From positions 1-28,770 of the forward strand of contig JAZQUG010000014.1 in assembly GCA_045631225.1 (NCBI GenBank): a stretch of DNA of 28,770 nucleotides, given 5' to 3'. The stretch comes from Fimenecus sp045631225. GTDB taxonomy: Bacteria > Bacillota > Clostridia > Oscillospirales > Acutalibacteraceae. A program made the position numbers and the translations under genes. Position 1 is the stretch's first letter; each line of letters begins with the position of its first letter. Under the pieces are notes generated by a model that ran no database searches, had not been told where the DNA came from, and saw nothing but the letters and a program-made list of their open reading frames with translations. Below are positions 19,877 to 28,083 of this stretch, in pieces.

Positions 19877-22639
19877 ATGAGTAAATCAGAGAAAAAATTT
19901 TTATGTACTGTAATGGCAATTGCAATGTGTCTTACAGCACTTACTGCTTGTCGTGATGATAACGGTACTGATGACGGTGGTTCAACAGAGGATTATGAAA
20001 TCGTTGTTGATAATACAGGGGCTAATACTGTAACAGAATATGACGCAAATGGTGCATATGCTCTCAATATTGACGCAGGAGATGAAATTCACGATATAAG
20101 TGATTTGCTTTTCGGTGCATTCTTTGAAGATATCAACTTTGCAGCAGATGGTGGTCTTTATGCCGAAAAGGTAGTAAACCGTTCATTTGAATATACATTC
20201 CGTGCACAGGATGATGAGCTTTATCGTTGGACTTCTGTAAATGGTGCAAAGCTTAAGGTGGACTATCTTCCGAATCATTCTCTTAATGAAAACAATCCTC
20301 ATTACCTTATTCTGAAGAATGAAACAGATGGTACAGCAGGTGTTGAGAACCATGGCTTTCTTGATGGAATGAGCATTACAGAAGGTGAAACATATAATAT
20401 GTCTTTCTATGCAAAGTCTAAGAAAGGCTATGAAGGTAATTTCTATGTAAATCTTGCAGTAGATGGAAATGTTGTTGCTTCAAGTGTTGTTCCTGCAACA
20501 TCAAATGACTGGACAAAATATACAACAACACTTAAATCAACTATGACTGCTCATGAAAAAGTAACATTACAGGTGCTTATTGATAATGGTGAAGCATACC
20601 TTGATATGATTTCTCTTTTCCCTGAAAATACATATAAAAATCGTGAAAATGGCTTAAGAGCTGATATGTGTAAGCTTTTAGAAGAGCTTCAGCCAAAATT
20701 CCTTCGTTTCCCTGGTGGATGCATTATTGAGGGACACGACTATGCAAGTGCGTACAATTGGAAAGATTCAATCGGTACAGGAAAAAATGGTCTTCCACTT
20801 GAATTTAACGGTAAATATGGTGATGTGGCAGTAAGAACTCAAGGAACAAACCTCTGGACAAATATGGAACTTACTGATGACCAGTTACCTTGCTTTATGA
20901 CATACGGTTTAGGCTTCTTTGAATATTTCCAGCTTGCAGAGGATATCGGTGCAATCGGTGTTCCTGTTATCAATGCCGGTCTCTACTGTCAGGCAAGAGG
21001 TAAAGGTGCACTTCCAACCGATAGTGCTGAATTCAAACAGTATATTCAGGATATGCACGACCTTGTTGAATTCTGTCGTGGTGACGAAAATACAACTTGG
21101 GGTAAAGTTCGTATTGACTTAGGTCGAGAAGAACCATTTAACCTTAAATATATCTGTATCGGTAATGAAAACTTCGGACAGGACTATTTCCAGAGATATT
21201 CTATTTTCCTTAAATCATTCAATGAAGCTAAAGCAAAGAACCCTGAACTTTATAAAGGAATTGAATTGATTTATTCATCAGGTCTTGACGATGGTACAAG
21301 CGGGCCTGATTACCTTGCTTCTTACGAATATGCAAAGAATGAACTTGATAAGATGGGTTCAACAAATGCGTCTGATTTTGCAGCAGCAACCGACCATCAC
21401 TACTACAACGACCCATCATGGTTCCTCGAAAATGCAGATTATTATAATGAAGAAAACTACAAGAGAAATGTAGCGAATATGACTGACACTATTTATGGTG
21501 GTGCAATTAAAGTATTCGTTGGTGAATATGCTTCCTGGAGCAACACTCTTAATTCTGCACTTTCAGAGGCTGCATATATGACAGGTCTTGAAAGAAACGG
21601 TGACATTGTTGAAATGGCTGCTTATGCACCACTTTTCGGTAATCTTACAGCAACTCATTGGGCACCTGACCTTATCTGGTTCAATAATCATCAGGTAACA
21701 GGTTCAATTAACTATTATGTTCAGAAACTCTTTTCAAGAAATCAGGGTTCAGCAGTTCTCAATCATTCATTTACAGGTGCAGAAGTAACTGAAAAAACAC
21801 TTTCAGGTGCAGTTGGTGTAGGTACATGGTACACATCAGCAAAGTTTGATAACCTTATTGTTACTGATAACGAAACAGGTGAAAAGCTTGCACACGAAAA
21901 GTTCAATACAGCATTTGCAAAGCGTGACTGGAATTTTGCAACTGATGGTGAATGGAAAATCAGAAAAGGTGCTCTTGTAAACACTACAACTGCTATGAAT
22001 TACTCAAATACAGGTAGTGTTGCATATTTTGGTGATACAAGCTGGGACAACTACACAATGACAGTTGAGGCTACAAAGCTTGAAGGTAGCGAAGGCTTTA
22101 TCATTCCATTTGCAGTTAAGGATGTTGATAATAATATTTTCTGGAATATCGGTGGTTGGGAAAATACAATCTCTTGTTTACAGAAAATTGATGCCGGAAG
22201 TAAAACTGATAAGATTGTCGGTACGGTAAAGAATGTTACAATCGAAACAGGCAAAACATACAAAATCAAGGTTGTTGTTGACGGAGCTCGTGTTAAGGGT
22301 TATATCGACGATGAACTTTATTTCGACCATGATTTTGGGGTAAAGGCTACTTCAAAGGCTTATACAGTAGTAAGCAACGATGACAATGGTGACATTATCA
22401 TCAAGCTTGTCAATGTAACTGAAAAAGCAAGCCCTGTTGCAGTAAAGATTAATAATGCAACTGTTAAGGGTACAGCAGTAATCAATCAGGTAGCAGGAGA
22501 CTCCCTCAGAAACGACAATATTCTTGGTGCAGAAGAAGACTGCATTATGAAAGAGTTCACACTCGACGGATTCTCAAATCAGTTCAACTACACAATGCCC
22601 GCTTACTCAGTAACAAGCATCAGACTTAAAACAAAATAA
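19877..22639 (+). CDS. GH51 alpha-L-arabinofuranosidase lipoprotein, multidomain
   Basis: 920 residues. Releases terminal alpha-L-arabinofuranose from arabinan/arabinoxylan side chains at the cell surface. Lipoprotein signal with lipobox ALTAC (Cys25), followed by an acidic linker. Domains: an N-terminal strand region with FGAFFEDINFAADGGLYAE (about 80-100), an inserted carbohydrate-binding-like beta sandwich (about 115-255), the TIM barrel with KFLRFPGGCIIEG, acid/base Glu431 in CIGNENFG and nucleophile Glu550 in VFVGEYASWSN, and a C-terminal sandwich interrupted by a LamG/DUF1080-like module (about 665-820). This arrangement is that of plant/fungal-type GH51 enzymes. AAAGGGG lies six bases before ATG. 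The next gene has its own promoter. Confidence 0.93.
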   Translation: MSKSEKKFLCTVMAIAMCLTALTACRDDNGTDDGGSTEDYEIVVDNTGANTVTEYDANGAYALNIDAGDEIHDISDLLFGAFFEDINFAADGGLYAEKVVNRSFEYTFRAQDDELYRWTSVNGAKLKVDYLPNHSLNENNPHYLILKNETDGTAGVENHGFLDGMSITEGETYNMSFYAKSKKGYEGNFYVNLAVDGNVVASSVVPATSNDWTKYTTTLKSTMTAHEKVTLQVLIDNGEAYLDMISLFPENTYKNRENGLRADMCKLLEELQPKFLRFPGGCIIEGHDYASAYNWKDSIGTGKNGLPLEFNGKYGDVAVRTQGTNLWTNMELTDDQLPCFMTYGLGFFEYFQLAEDIGAIGVPVINAGLYCQARGKGALPTDSAEFKQYIQDMHDLVEFCRGDENTTWGKVRIDLGREEPFNLKYICIGNENFGQDYFQRYSIFLKSFNEAKAKNPELYKGIELIYSSGLDDGTSGPDYLASYEYAKNELDKMGSTNASDFAAATDHHYYNDPSWFLENADYYNEENYKRNVANMTDTIYGGAIKVFVGEYASWSNTLNSALSEAAYMTGLERNGDIVEMAAYAPLFGNLTATHWAPDLIWFNNHQVTGSINYYVQKLFSRNQGSAVLNHSFTGAEVTEKTLSGAVGVGTWYTSAKFDNLIVTDNETGEKLAHEKFNTAFAKRDWNFATDGEWKIRKGALVNTTTAMNYSNTGSVAYFGDTSWDNYTMTVEATKLEGSEGFIIPFAVKDVDNNIFWNIGGWENTISCLQKIDAGSKTDKIVGTVKNVTIETGKTYKIKVVVDGARVKGYIDDELYFDHDFGVKATSKAYTVVSNDDNGDIIIKLVNVTEKASPVAVKINNATVKGTAVINQVAGDSLRNDNILGAEEDCIMKEFTLDGFSNQFNYTMPAYSVTSIRLKTK

Positions 22640-22644
22640 CAACA

Positions 22645-22672
22645 GTAGGACGGGGTTCACACCCCGCCCTAC
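22645..22672. repeat. GC-rich palindromic element downstream of the GH51 gene
   Basis: GTAGGACGGGGT (22645-22656) and ACCCCGCCCTAC (22661-22672) around TCAC, one A/C mismatch. Strongly GC-rich in AT-rich surroundings and without a T-run, so it looks more like a dispersed palindromic (REP-like) unit than a normal terminator, though it may end transcription. Confidence 0.65.
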
Positions 22673-22753
22673 CGATTGTATATAAAAATTTAATCTCCCC
22701 GACAAATTATAATTTATCTCGCAAAATTATTATATAATTCACATGCTTTCATA

Positions 22754-22782
22754 TTGAAAATTTTCTTGTTTTATTGTAATAT
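22754..22782 (+). promoter_or_regulatory. Probable promoter of the LRR/dockerin gene
   Basis: TTGAAA (22754-22759), 17-base spacer, TAATAT (22777-22782), about 23 bases before the translation start region. Confidence 0.5.
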
Positions 22783-22811
22783 AAATCTATAATCTATTGG
22801 GAGATGGTGAT

Positions 22812-24437
22812 GTGAAAATTTCAAAGAAAATCATATCAATTATACTATCAGTTATTCTTGTAATAACAGCTTTTCCTGCTTCGGGAATTGTTGCAAGTGC
22901 AGAAACTGCGTCAGGAACTTGTGGTGAAAATCTTACTTGGTCATTTAATGAATCTACAGGTGAATTGATAATTTCAGGCGAAGGTGCAATGACAGATTTT
23001 GTTTCAGGAAAGACAGCAGGTTGGGTAGAGCAAAAGTATAAGAGCAAGGTTACAAAGGTTATCATAAATGAGGGCGTAACAAGTATTGGTAAAAATGCGT
23101 TTGTATCACACAGTAATCTCGTTTCGGTTGAATTGCCACAAAGTCTTACTAAAATTGGTGATATTGCTTTTCAGGGGTGTTGGAAATTAACTGAAATATC
23201 CATACCTGATGGTGTAACAGATATTGGATATTCTGTTTTTACAGACTGTAAAGCATTGAGAACTATATATATTGGTGCAGGATTAAAAACATTCGGAAAC
23301 CAGGCTTTTGAATGTGAAAATTTAAGCTTGTTTGTTGTAAGTACAGCAAATGACAATTATTCAAGTGATACCCGTGGAGTATTATTTGATAAGGAAAAAA
23401 CAGTACTTATCCTGTGCCCTGTTCAGATAAACGAGGAAACTTATACAATTCCCGACACTGTTACTTCGATAAAAAATAATGCATTCAGAAATTGCAAAAA
23501 ATTGAAAAATATTGTTGTTGGTGACAGCGTAAAAACAATTGGTGAGAAGGCATTTTATGACTGCACAGGATTAACTGATATTACTATTCCTGTAAGTGTG
23601 ACAAAAATTGATAAGGGTGCATTTTCCGGATGTAATAATTTAAAAAATGTGGAATTTTTGGGAACGGAAGAGGATTGGAAGAGGATCACTATTGGTGATA
23701 CCAATGATGCGTTAAATAATGCAACAATTACTTTTGGTAATAGTGTTCACGATTGTGTTTATGATGATTCTGCTTGGACAATAAAAGTGTATCCTAATTG
23801 CGTTAATGACGGTCAAGAAAGTGCAAATTGTACTATTTGTGGTGAAGCAGGGTATAGAAAAATCAATGCTACAGGAATACACGAATATGGTGATTGGGAA
23901 GTTTCAGAAGAAGCAACCTGCACAAGAAACGGTGAGGAAAAAAGAAAATGTAAATGGTGTCCTGCATGCGAGAGCAGAGATATAGCTATGACAGACCATC
24001 AATATGGTGAATGGAGTGTTACAGAAGAACCAACATGCACATCTGTTGGTAAGGAATCCTGCTCCTGTCAATGCGGACAAACAAAGAGCAGAGTGATTGA
24101 AAAGCTTGGACACTCATTTGGTGATTGGACAGTAACAAAACAGCCGACAACTGAGGAAAAAGGTGAGGAGCAACGGAAATGTGCACGCTGTGATAAAACA
24201 GAAACAAGAGATGTTGCAAAGCTTACACAACCAGGTAACACACCTCAACTCCTCCTTGGTGATGCAAATAACAGTGGAGATGTAGCTGCAGTTGATGCTC
24301 GTCTTGTTTTACAGGTGGTAGCGGGATTGAAGACAACAAATGATATTAATTTCACAAATGCAGATGCAAACAAAGACGGAATAATTTCTGCAACAGATGC
24401 AAGAATCATTCTTCAAATGGTTGCAGGACTTATTTAA
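22812..24437 (+). CDS. Secreted BspA-type leucine-rich-repeat protein with Cys repeats and C-terminal dockerin
   Basis: About 541 residues; GTG start at 22812 (MKISKKIIS) behind GGAGATGG; the in-frame TTG at 22797 would start inside that site. Signal peptide to VASA (about 31). Residues about 45-320 hold LRR_5 repeats, each of the type IGxxAFxxCxxLxxIxIPxxVxxI. Next come three Cys-rich repeats of 40-45 residues (HEYGDWEVSEEATC, HQYGEWSVTEEPTC, HSFGDWTVTKQPT, each with one or two CxxC-like pairs, the third losing its first Cys). The end is a type I dockerin: GDANNSGDVAAVDARLVLQ and ADANKDGIISATDARIILQ; the second calcium loop is canonical, the first has Ala at position 9. It probably docks onto a cell-surface or scaffoldin cohesin; LRR part for adhesion. 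No enzyme domain. Confidence 0.92.
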   Translation: MKISKKIISIILSVILVITAFPASGIVASAETASGTCGENLTWSFNESTGELIISGEGAMTDFVSGKTAGWVEQKYKSKVTKVIINEGVTSIGKNAFVSHSNLVSVELPQSLTKIGDIAFQGCWKLTEISIPDGVTDIGYSVFTDCKALRTIYIGAGLKTFGNQAFECENLSLFVVSTANDNYSSDTRGVLFDKEKTVLILCPVQINEETYTIPDTVTSIKNNAFRNCKKLKNIVVGDSVKTIGEKAFYDCTGLTDITIPVSVTKIDKGAFSGCNNLKNVEFLGTEEDWKRITIGDTNDALNNATITFGNSVHDCVYDDSAWTIKVYPNCVNDGQESANCTICGEAGYRKINATGIHEYGDWEVSEEATCTRNGEEKRKCKWCPACESRDIAMTDHQYGEWSVTEEPTCTSVGKESCSCQCGQTKSRVIEKLGHSFGDWTVTKQPTTEEKGEEQRKCARCDKTETRDVAKLTQPGNTPQLLLGDANNSGDVAAVDARLVLQVVAGLKTTNDINFTNADANKDGIISATDARIILQMVAGLI

Positions 24438-24468
24438 GGGAAATTTAATATATTTTAAAACAAAAATG

Positions 24469-24505
24469 AGTACGGAAATTAAAACTCCGTACTTTTATTT
24501 TTTAG
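24469..24505. terminator. Bidirectional terminator between the LRR/dockerin gene and the phosphoesterase gene
   Basis: AGTACGGA (24469-24476) pairs with TCCGTACT (24486-24493), followed on the plus strand by TTTATTTTTT. On the minus strand the stem is followed by CATTTTTG. The stop codon of the minus-strand gene (24479-24481) lies in the loop. Confidence 0.8.
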
Positions 24506-25348
24506 TGTTATAATTATTATTTCAGGTGGGTTGTTAATCCTGAATGGGAATATGCTGTTTCCTAAACCACGACTTACTACAAGATTCGTATTATTGCTTG
24601 TGTACAGTCCTGACTCATATTCAGGGAAAAATCCTTGATGTGGTGCATAAAGACCTCCTATAAAAGGTAATCTGAATTGACCACCATGGGCGTGACCTGA
24701 AAAGACAATGTCGATATTATTGTTGACATAAATTCCGAAAAGTTCAGGTCTGTGGGACAACAGAATTTTGAAATGTTCATTGTCAGCATATTCGGACAAT
24801 TCGTGGTTCAAATATTCTTCGTTATCATAAACCGAAAGATAATCAGGGTCATCAACACCAATGAGTTGTATTTTGCTGTCATCTTTTTCAAGAAAAATGT
24901 CTTCGTTATGAAGAAGAGTTATATTATCGTTTAATGAAATACTATCAATACGATTTTCTTCATTGACACGTGCTTCGTGATTTCCGGTGACATAGTAAAC
25001 AGGTGCAATGTCGGATGCATTGTTTATAAAGTCTCTTGCAATCTGTACATCTGTATGTCTTGAATCAATAATATCACCTGTGATAACAATTATATCAGGT
25101 TCAGAATTTCTTATTGAGGATAATAACTGTGCGTTGTCTTTGCCGAATTCAGTATTGTGCAAATCTGAAACATGTGCAATTCTATATCCCATGAAATCTT
25201 CAGGAAGATTATCACTTTTTATTGTCAGTTCGTTGACCTGAATATTCCTGTTATCATAAGCTATCCAACAAGCAGATAATAAAACAGCAATTAAAAGAAA
25301 AATGAAAATCGTCTTAGATTTCTTAGATGATTTAGGTGCTTTATTCAT
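24479..25348 (-). CDS. Membrane-anchored calcineurin-like metallophosphoesterase (YkuE/YaeI-like)
   Basis: 289 residues. N-terminal hydrophobic helix (13-30) ending in LLSAC at Cys27, a possible lipobox, so either lipoprotein or signal anchor; the catalytic domain should face outward. All metal-site motifs are present: HVSDLH (Asp62, His64), GDIID (Asp92), GNHE (Asn123, His124), LSHRPE (His199) and GHAHGGQ (His219, His221). Relatives cleave phosphodiester or pyrophosphate bonds of lipids or nucleotides; substrate unknown here. Its ATG shares a base with the TAA of the GH89 gene (TAATG), so the two are translationally coupled. Family assignment is sure. Confidence 0.93.
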   Translation of the reverse strand: MNKAPKSSKKSKTIFIFLLIAVLLSACWIAYDNRNIQVNELTIKSDNLPEDFMGYRIAHVSDLHNTEFGKDNAQLLSSIRNSEPDIIVITGDIIDSRHTDVQIARDFINNASDIAPVYYVTGNHEARVNEENRIDSISLNDNITLLHNEDIFLEKDDSKIQLIGVDDPDYLSVYDNEEYLNHELSEYADNEHFKILLSHRPELFGIYVNNNIDIVFSGHAHGGQFRLPFIGGLYAPHQGFFPEYESGLYTSNNTNLVVSRGLGNSIFPFRINNPPEIIIITLKNKSTEF

Positions 25349-27858
25349 TACTGTTTCTCCAGGAGCTGTTTTCCTATGGCCTTAAGGCTGTCTTCACGAA
25401 CTTTACTTGTGAATTTTGTTTCGCTAAGCACCCAATCCCATTCAACCTTGAACCAGTCAATTTCAGCAGGCTTTTGTCCATCCATTTCTGCCTTGACTTG
25501 CTCTAAAAACTTTTCCCAACGCATTTTATGGAATGAGTTTACAAGGTCACCTAACTGACGATGTGCATAATCGTGAAGATTACCGTCATCAGAAAGCAAT
25601 CTGCAATACCATGTTGTAATCAATGCTTTTGCATTAATCATATAAAGTTCTCTTGTAAAATCGTCAAGCTTGTCCGTATATTCCTTTGCAGGACCTATAT
25701 ATGAACTGAATGAGAAATATCTGCTGTTCAACAATACTCTGTCAAGAGTGTCAATAAGGTCTGTCAGCTGCTCACCATATTCAAGACAAATCAGATAATC
25801 CTTACTCTTGTAAGCAGAAACTGTTTTTCTTACTAGTGAAGTAAGCTTGTTGCAAATTGATTGCCTTAATAAATCAACTGCATCGTAAATATAACATTCA
25901 TTATCCTTGAACTTATCAAAATCCTTAAGGAAAAGCTTAACTGCTTCATCAAAATCCTTTTCGGAATAAGGATTTTTAACAGTACCACGAGCAGTAAACA
26001 TCTTGGTTTCAGGGTCAAGCGGACGACGACAAGCCATTGTCTCAGTTGCACCAAAACTTAACGGACCATTATCGCTGCCATGTGCTGTTTTCAGTAGAAT
26101 TTCCATAGCTTCGTTAATATGCTCGTTTTCTTTGCCATATCTGCGAAGTGCATATCTTTTGGTCCATTCCTTAACATCGCCAATTTCTTCCCAAGTGCAA
26201 GAAAAGAAAATATCACTAACGATAGGGTTTACCTGTGTGCTTTCAGAGGTGAGTGCAATTCCCTTGAAATTAGGTCTTTGTGAAGTAGTTTTTACCATTT
26301 CAGGGATTTTGTTTATATCACCATAAAGACCGTGTCTGCCACCAAAGTTATTAAGAAGTCCGCAAAGCACATTGCCATATTTTGCAAGACGGCTGAAACC
26401 GTTTGCGTTGTGGTTGATTTTTTCTGTGTTAAGGTCAAGCATGAGTATGTGGTTATCTCGATAATCCTTAACTGATTTTGTAAATAATTTGTTTGGATTT
26501 AATGCCCAGCATTGTACAATCCACATAGCATCTTTATCATACTGGAGCATACTTGCCATAACATTTGTGTAACTGTCTTTTGCTTTGTTTTTATCGAGTT
26601 TTCCACCTTCGTGACCAATATCACCTGCATAAAAATGAGTGATATCACCAAAAACCTCTTTTTGACATTCATAGAAAAGCTTCGCAAGTTTCACATAATA
26701 TGCACTGTCAGGACAAACAATCAAAGGTTGTTCAATACCTTTCCATTTTCCCTGCTCGATAGTAGGAATATCCCTGTCTTTTTTGTTAATATCACGAGGT
26801 ACCATTCCTGTATATGCCTGTAATACTACATTCATACCGAGTGTCTGCATTCTTCTGTGATTTCGTCTTGCCATCTGACATTTTTCATAGAAGAAATTAT
26901 CGTGAACAGGGCCACCGATGTTACATACATTTCCCATATAAAACCAAGCATAGTAGGAGGGACCGGTAATAAAGTTCTTAATCTCTCTGTGACGATAACC
27001 AAGCTTTGTTAAGAATCTTCTGTAAACCTCTTCCATACCGAGGATATCGAGAACAAGATTAACACCATTCATGGCAAGATAATCTATCTCTTTCTGCCAT
27101 TGTTCTTCTGTCCAGAATGCCATTGAATACGAGTGCGTACAGTAGTTGTATGCGTATCTGTATTTAAAAGTTGTAGTACGGTCAATTTTACCATTTATAC
27201 TTGGTAAGGTTTTAGGTAATTTAACCTGATTTCCATATCGTGAAATGTGACAGTTGCATATTTCTTTAAGATAGTGGTTGAATGCACTTGCAAGGCCAAC
27301 ACCGGAGTTAGAAGTAAGTACAATTTTGTCCTTAAGACTAGCTACTGAAAAATAGTCCTCACGAAGTCGTCTGTCAAGTCGTAAATCAAACTGTTCAACG
27401 TAACTTTCACCGATAGCTCTGCCAATAATTCCCTTTACATCCTCATATATGTCTTCATCTGTAACAGGCTTTGCAAACTCAGTATTTTCAAAGATTTCAG
27501 GCTCACGGAAAACGGATTTTTTTGATGGGAAAGTACATTCCTCACCAAGCACTTCAATGTTATTGATTGTAACTTTTTCACCACTGTAATACTTCACGAA
27601 AACTCGTAAATATCTTGCGATTTTTGCGCTTTTGCCTTTTCTGTGAAAATTCACACCATCAAGACTTGAGTAAACGGTGTAATTCACTTCAGTGTTTTCA
27701 GGAAAGTTCACTATAACATCGTGAATACTCATGCATTTGGGAAAAGCCAAATCTATAAAGCAAGGATAGGTGTCAAAAACAAACATAGGCATTGTGTTTT
27801 TGCTGGCTTCACCACTTGCATTAAGTATTTCATAATTCAATAATTCCAAAATAATCAC
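25348..27858 (-). CDS. GH89 alpha-N-acetylglucosaminidase (NAGLU family)
   Basis: 836 residues. Hydrolyses terminal alpha-linked GlcNAc, as in heparan sulfate or GlcNAc-alpha-1,4-Gal caps of mucin. Domains: N-terminal F5/8-type sandwich (about 5-112), a small alpha/beta domain (about 130-230), the TIM barrel beginning FKYRYAYNYCTHSYSMAFW with GVNLVLDILGMEEVYRR, acid/base candidate Glu417 (AGDIGHEGG) and nucleophile candidate Glu539 (LTSESTQVNP), then the C-terminal helical domain. No signal peptide is seen, so it may be cytoplasmic, acting on imported oligosaccharides. The start is uncertain: GTG 27858 has no ribosome site; TTG 27849 lies four bases after GGGTGAT and is equally plausible. Coupled to the phosphoesterase gene downstream. 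Confidence 0.92.
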   Translation of the reverse strand: MIILELLNYEILNASGEASKNTMPMFVFDTYPCFIDLAFPKCMSIHDVIVNFPENTEVNYTVYSSLDGVNFHRKGKSAKIARYLRVFVKYYSGEKVTINNIEVLGEECTFPSKKSVFREPEIFENTEFAKPVTDEDIYEDVKGIIGRAIGESYVEQFDLRLDRRLREDYFSVASLKDKIVLTSNSGVGLASAFNHYLKEICNCHISRYGNQVKLPKTLPSINGKIDRTTTFKYRYAYNYCTHSYSMAFWTEEQWQKEIDYLAMNGVNLVLDILGMEEVYRRFLTKLGYRHREIKNFITGPSYYAWFYMGNVCNIGGPVHDNFFYEKCQMARRNHRRMQTLGMNVVLQAYTGMVPRDINKKDRDIPTIEQGKWKGIEQPLIVCPDSAYYVKLAKLFYECQKEVFGDITHFYAGDIGHEGGKLDKNKAKDSYTNVMASMLQYDKDAMWIVQCWALNPNKLFTKSVKDYRDNHILMLDLNTEKINHNANGFSRLAKYGNVLCGLLNNFGGRHGLYGDINKIPEMVKTTSQRPNFKGIALTSESTQVNPIVSDIFFSCTWEEIGDVKEWTKRYALRRYGKENEHINEAMEILLKTAHGSDNGPLSFGATETMACRRPLDPETKMFTARGTVKNPYSEKDFDEAVKLFLKDFDKFKDNECYIYDAVDLLRQSICNKLTSLVRKTVSAYKSKDYLICLEYGEQLTDLIDTLDRVLLNSRYFSFSSYIGPAKEYTDKLDDFTRELYMINAKALITTWYCRLLSDDGNLHDYAHRQLGDLVNSFHKMRWEKFLEQVKAEMDGQKPAEIDWFKVEWDWVLSETKFTSKVREDSLKAIGKQLLEKQ

Positions 27859-27879
27859 CCATATGTTTAATCTAACAAA

Positions 27880-27908
27880 AATATATCACAAAAAACACCA
27901 AAAGTCTA
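27880..27908 (-). promoter_or_regulatory. Probable promoter of the GH89 operon
   Basis: On the minus strand TAGACT (27908-27903), 17-base spacer, TATATT (27885-27880); predicted start near 27873, giving a very short leader before GTG 27858 or TTG 27849. Confidence 0.45.
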
Positions 27909-27926
27909 TGAGGAAAAACAAGTATT

Positions 27927-27942
27927 TTTGTTTATAAACAAA
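27927..27942. promoter_or_regulatory. Perfect 16-bp palindrome between GH89 and pyruvate phosphate dikinase genes
   Basis: TTTGTTTATAAACAAA is identical to its reverse complement. It lies just upstream of the GH89 promoter and about 40 bases upstream of the dikinase -35. A good candidate operator for an unidentified dimeric regulator; it does not match the CcpA cre consensus. Confidence 0.55.
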
Positions 27943-27979
27943 CAAATTTTGAATGATGGAAAAAAATAGTGAAAAACTA

Positions 27980-28008
27980 TTGAAAAGAAAGTTCTTTTTT
28001 GTTACAAT
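27980..28008 (+). promoter_or_regulatory. Promoter of pyruvate phosphate dikinase
   Basis: TTGAAA (27980-27985), 17-base spacer, TACAAT (28003-28008). A short inverted repeat AATAGT/ACTATT (27965-27970, 27976-27981) abuts the -35. The leader would be about 70 bases. Confidence 0.7.
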
Positions 28009-28083
28009 TTATAAGGTTAAATGTGTCATAGCGTTTTGATGCATTTAAGTTAATATTGTTAATAATTTTTTGGAGGTATAAAA

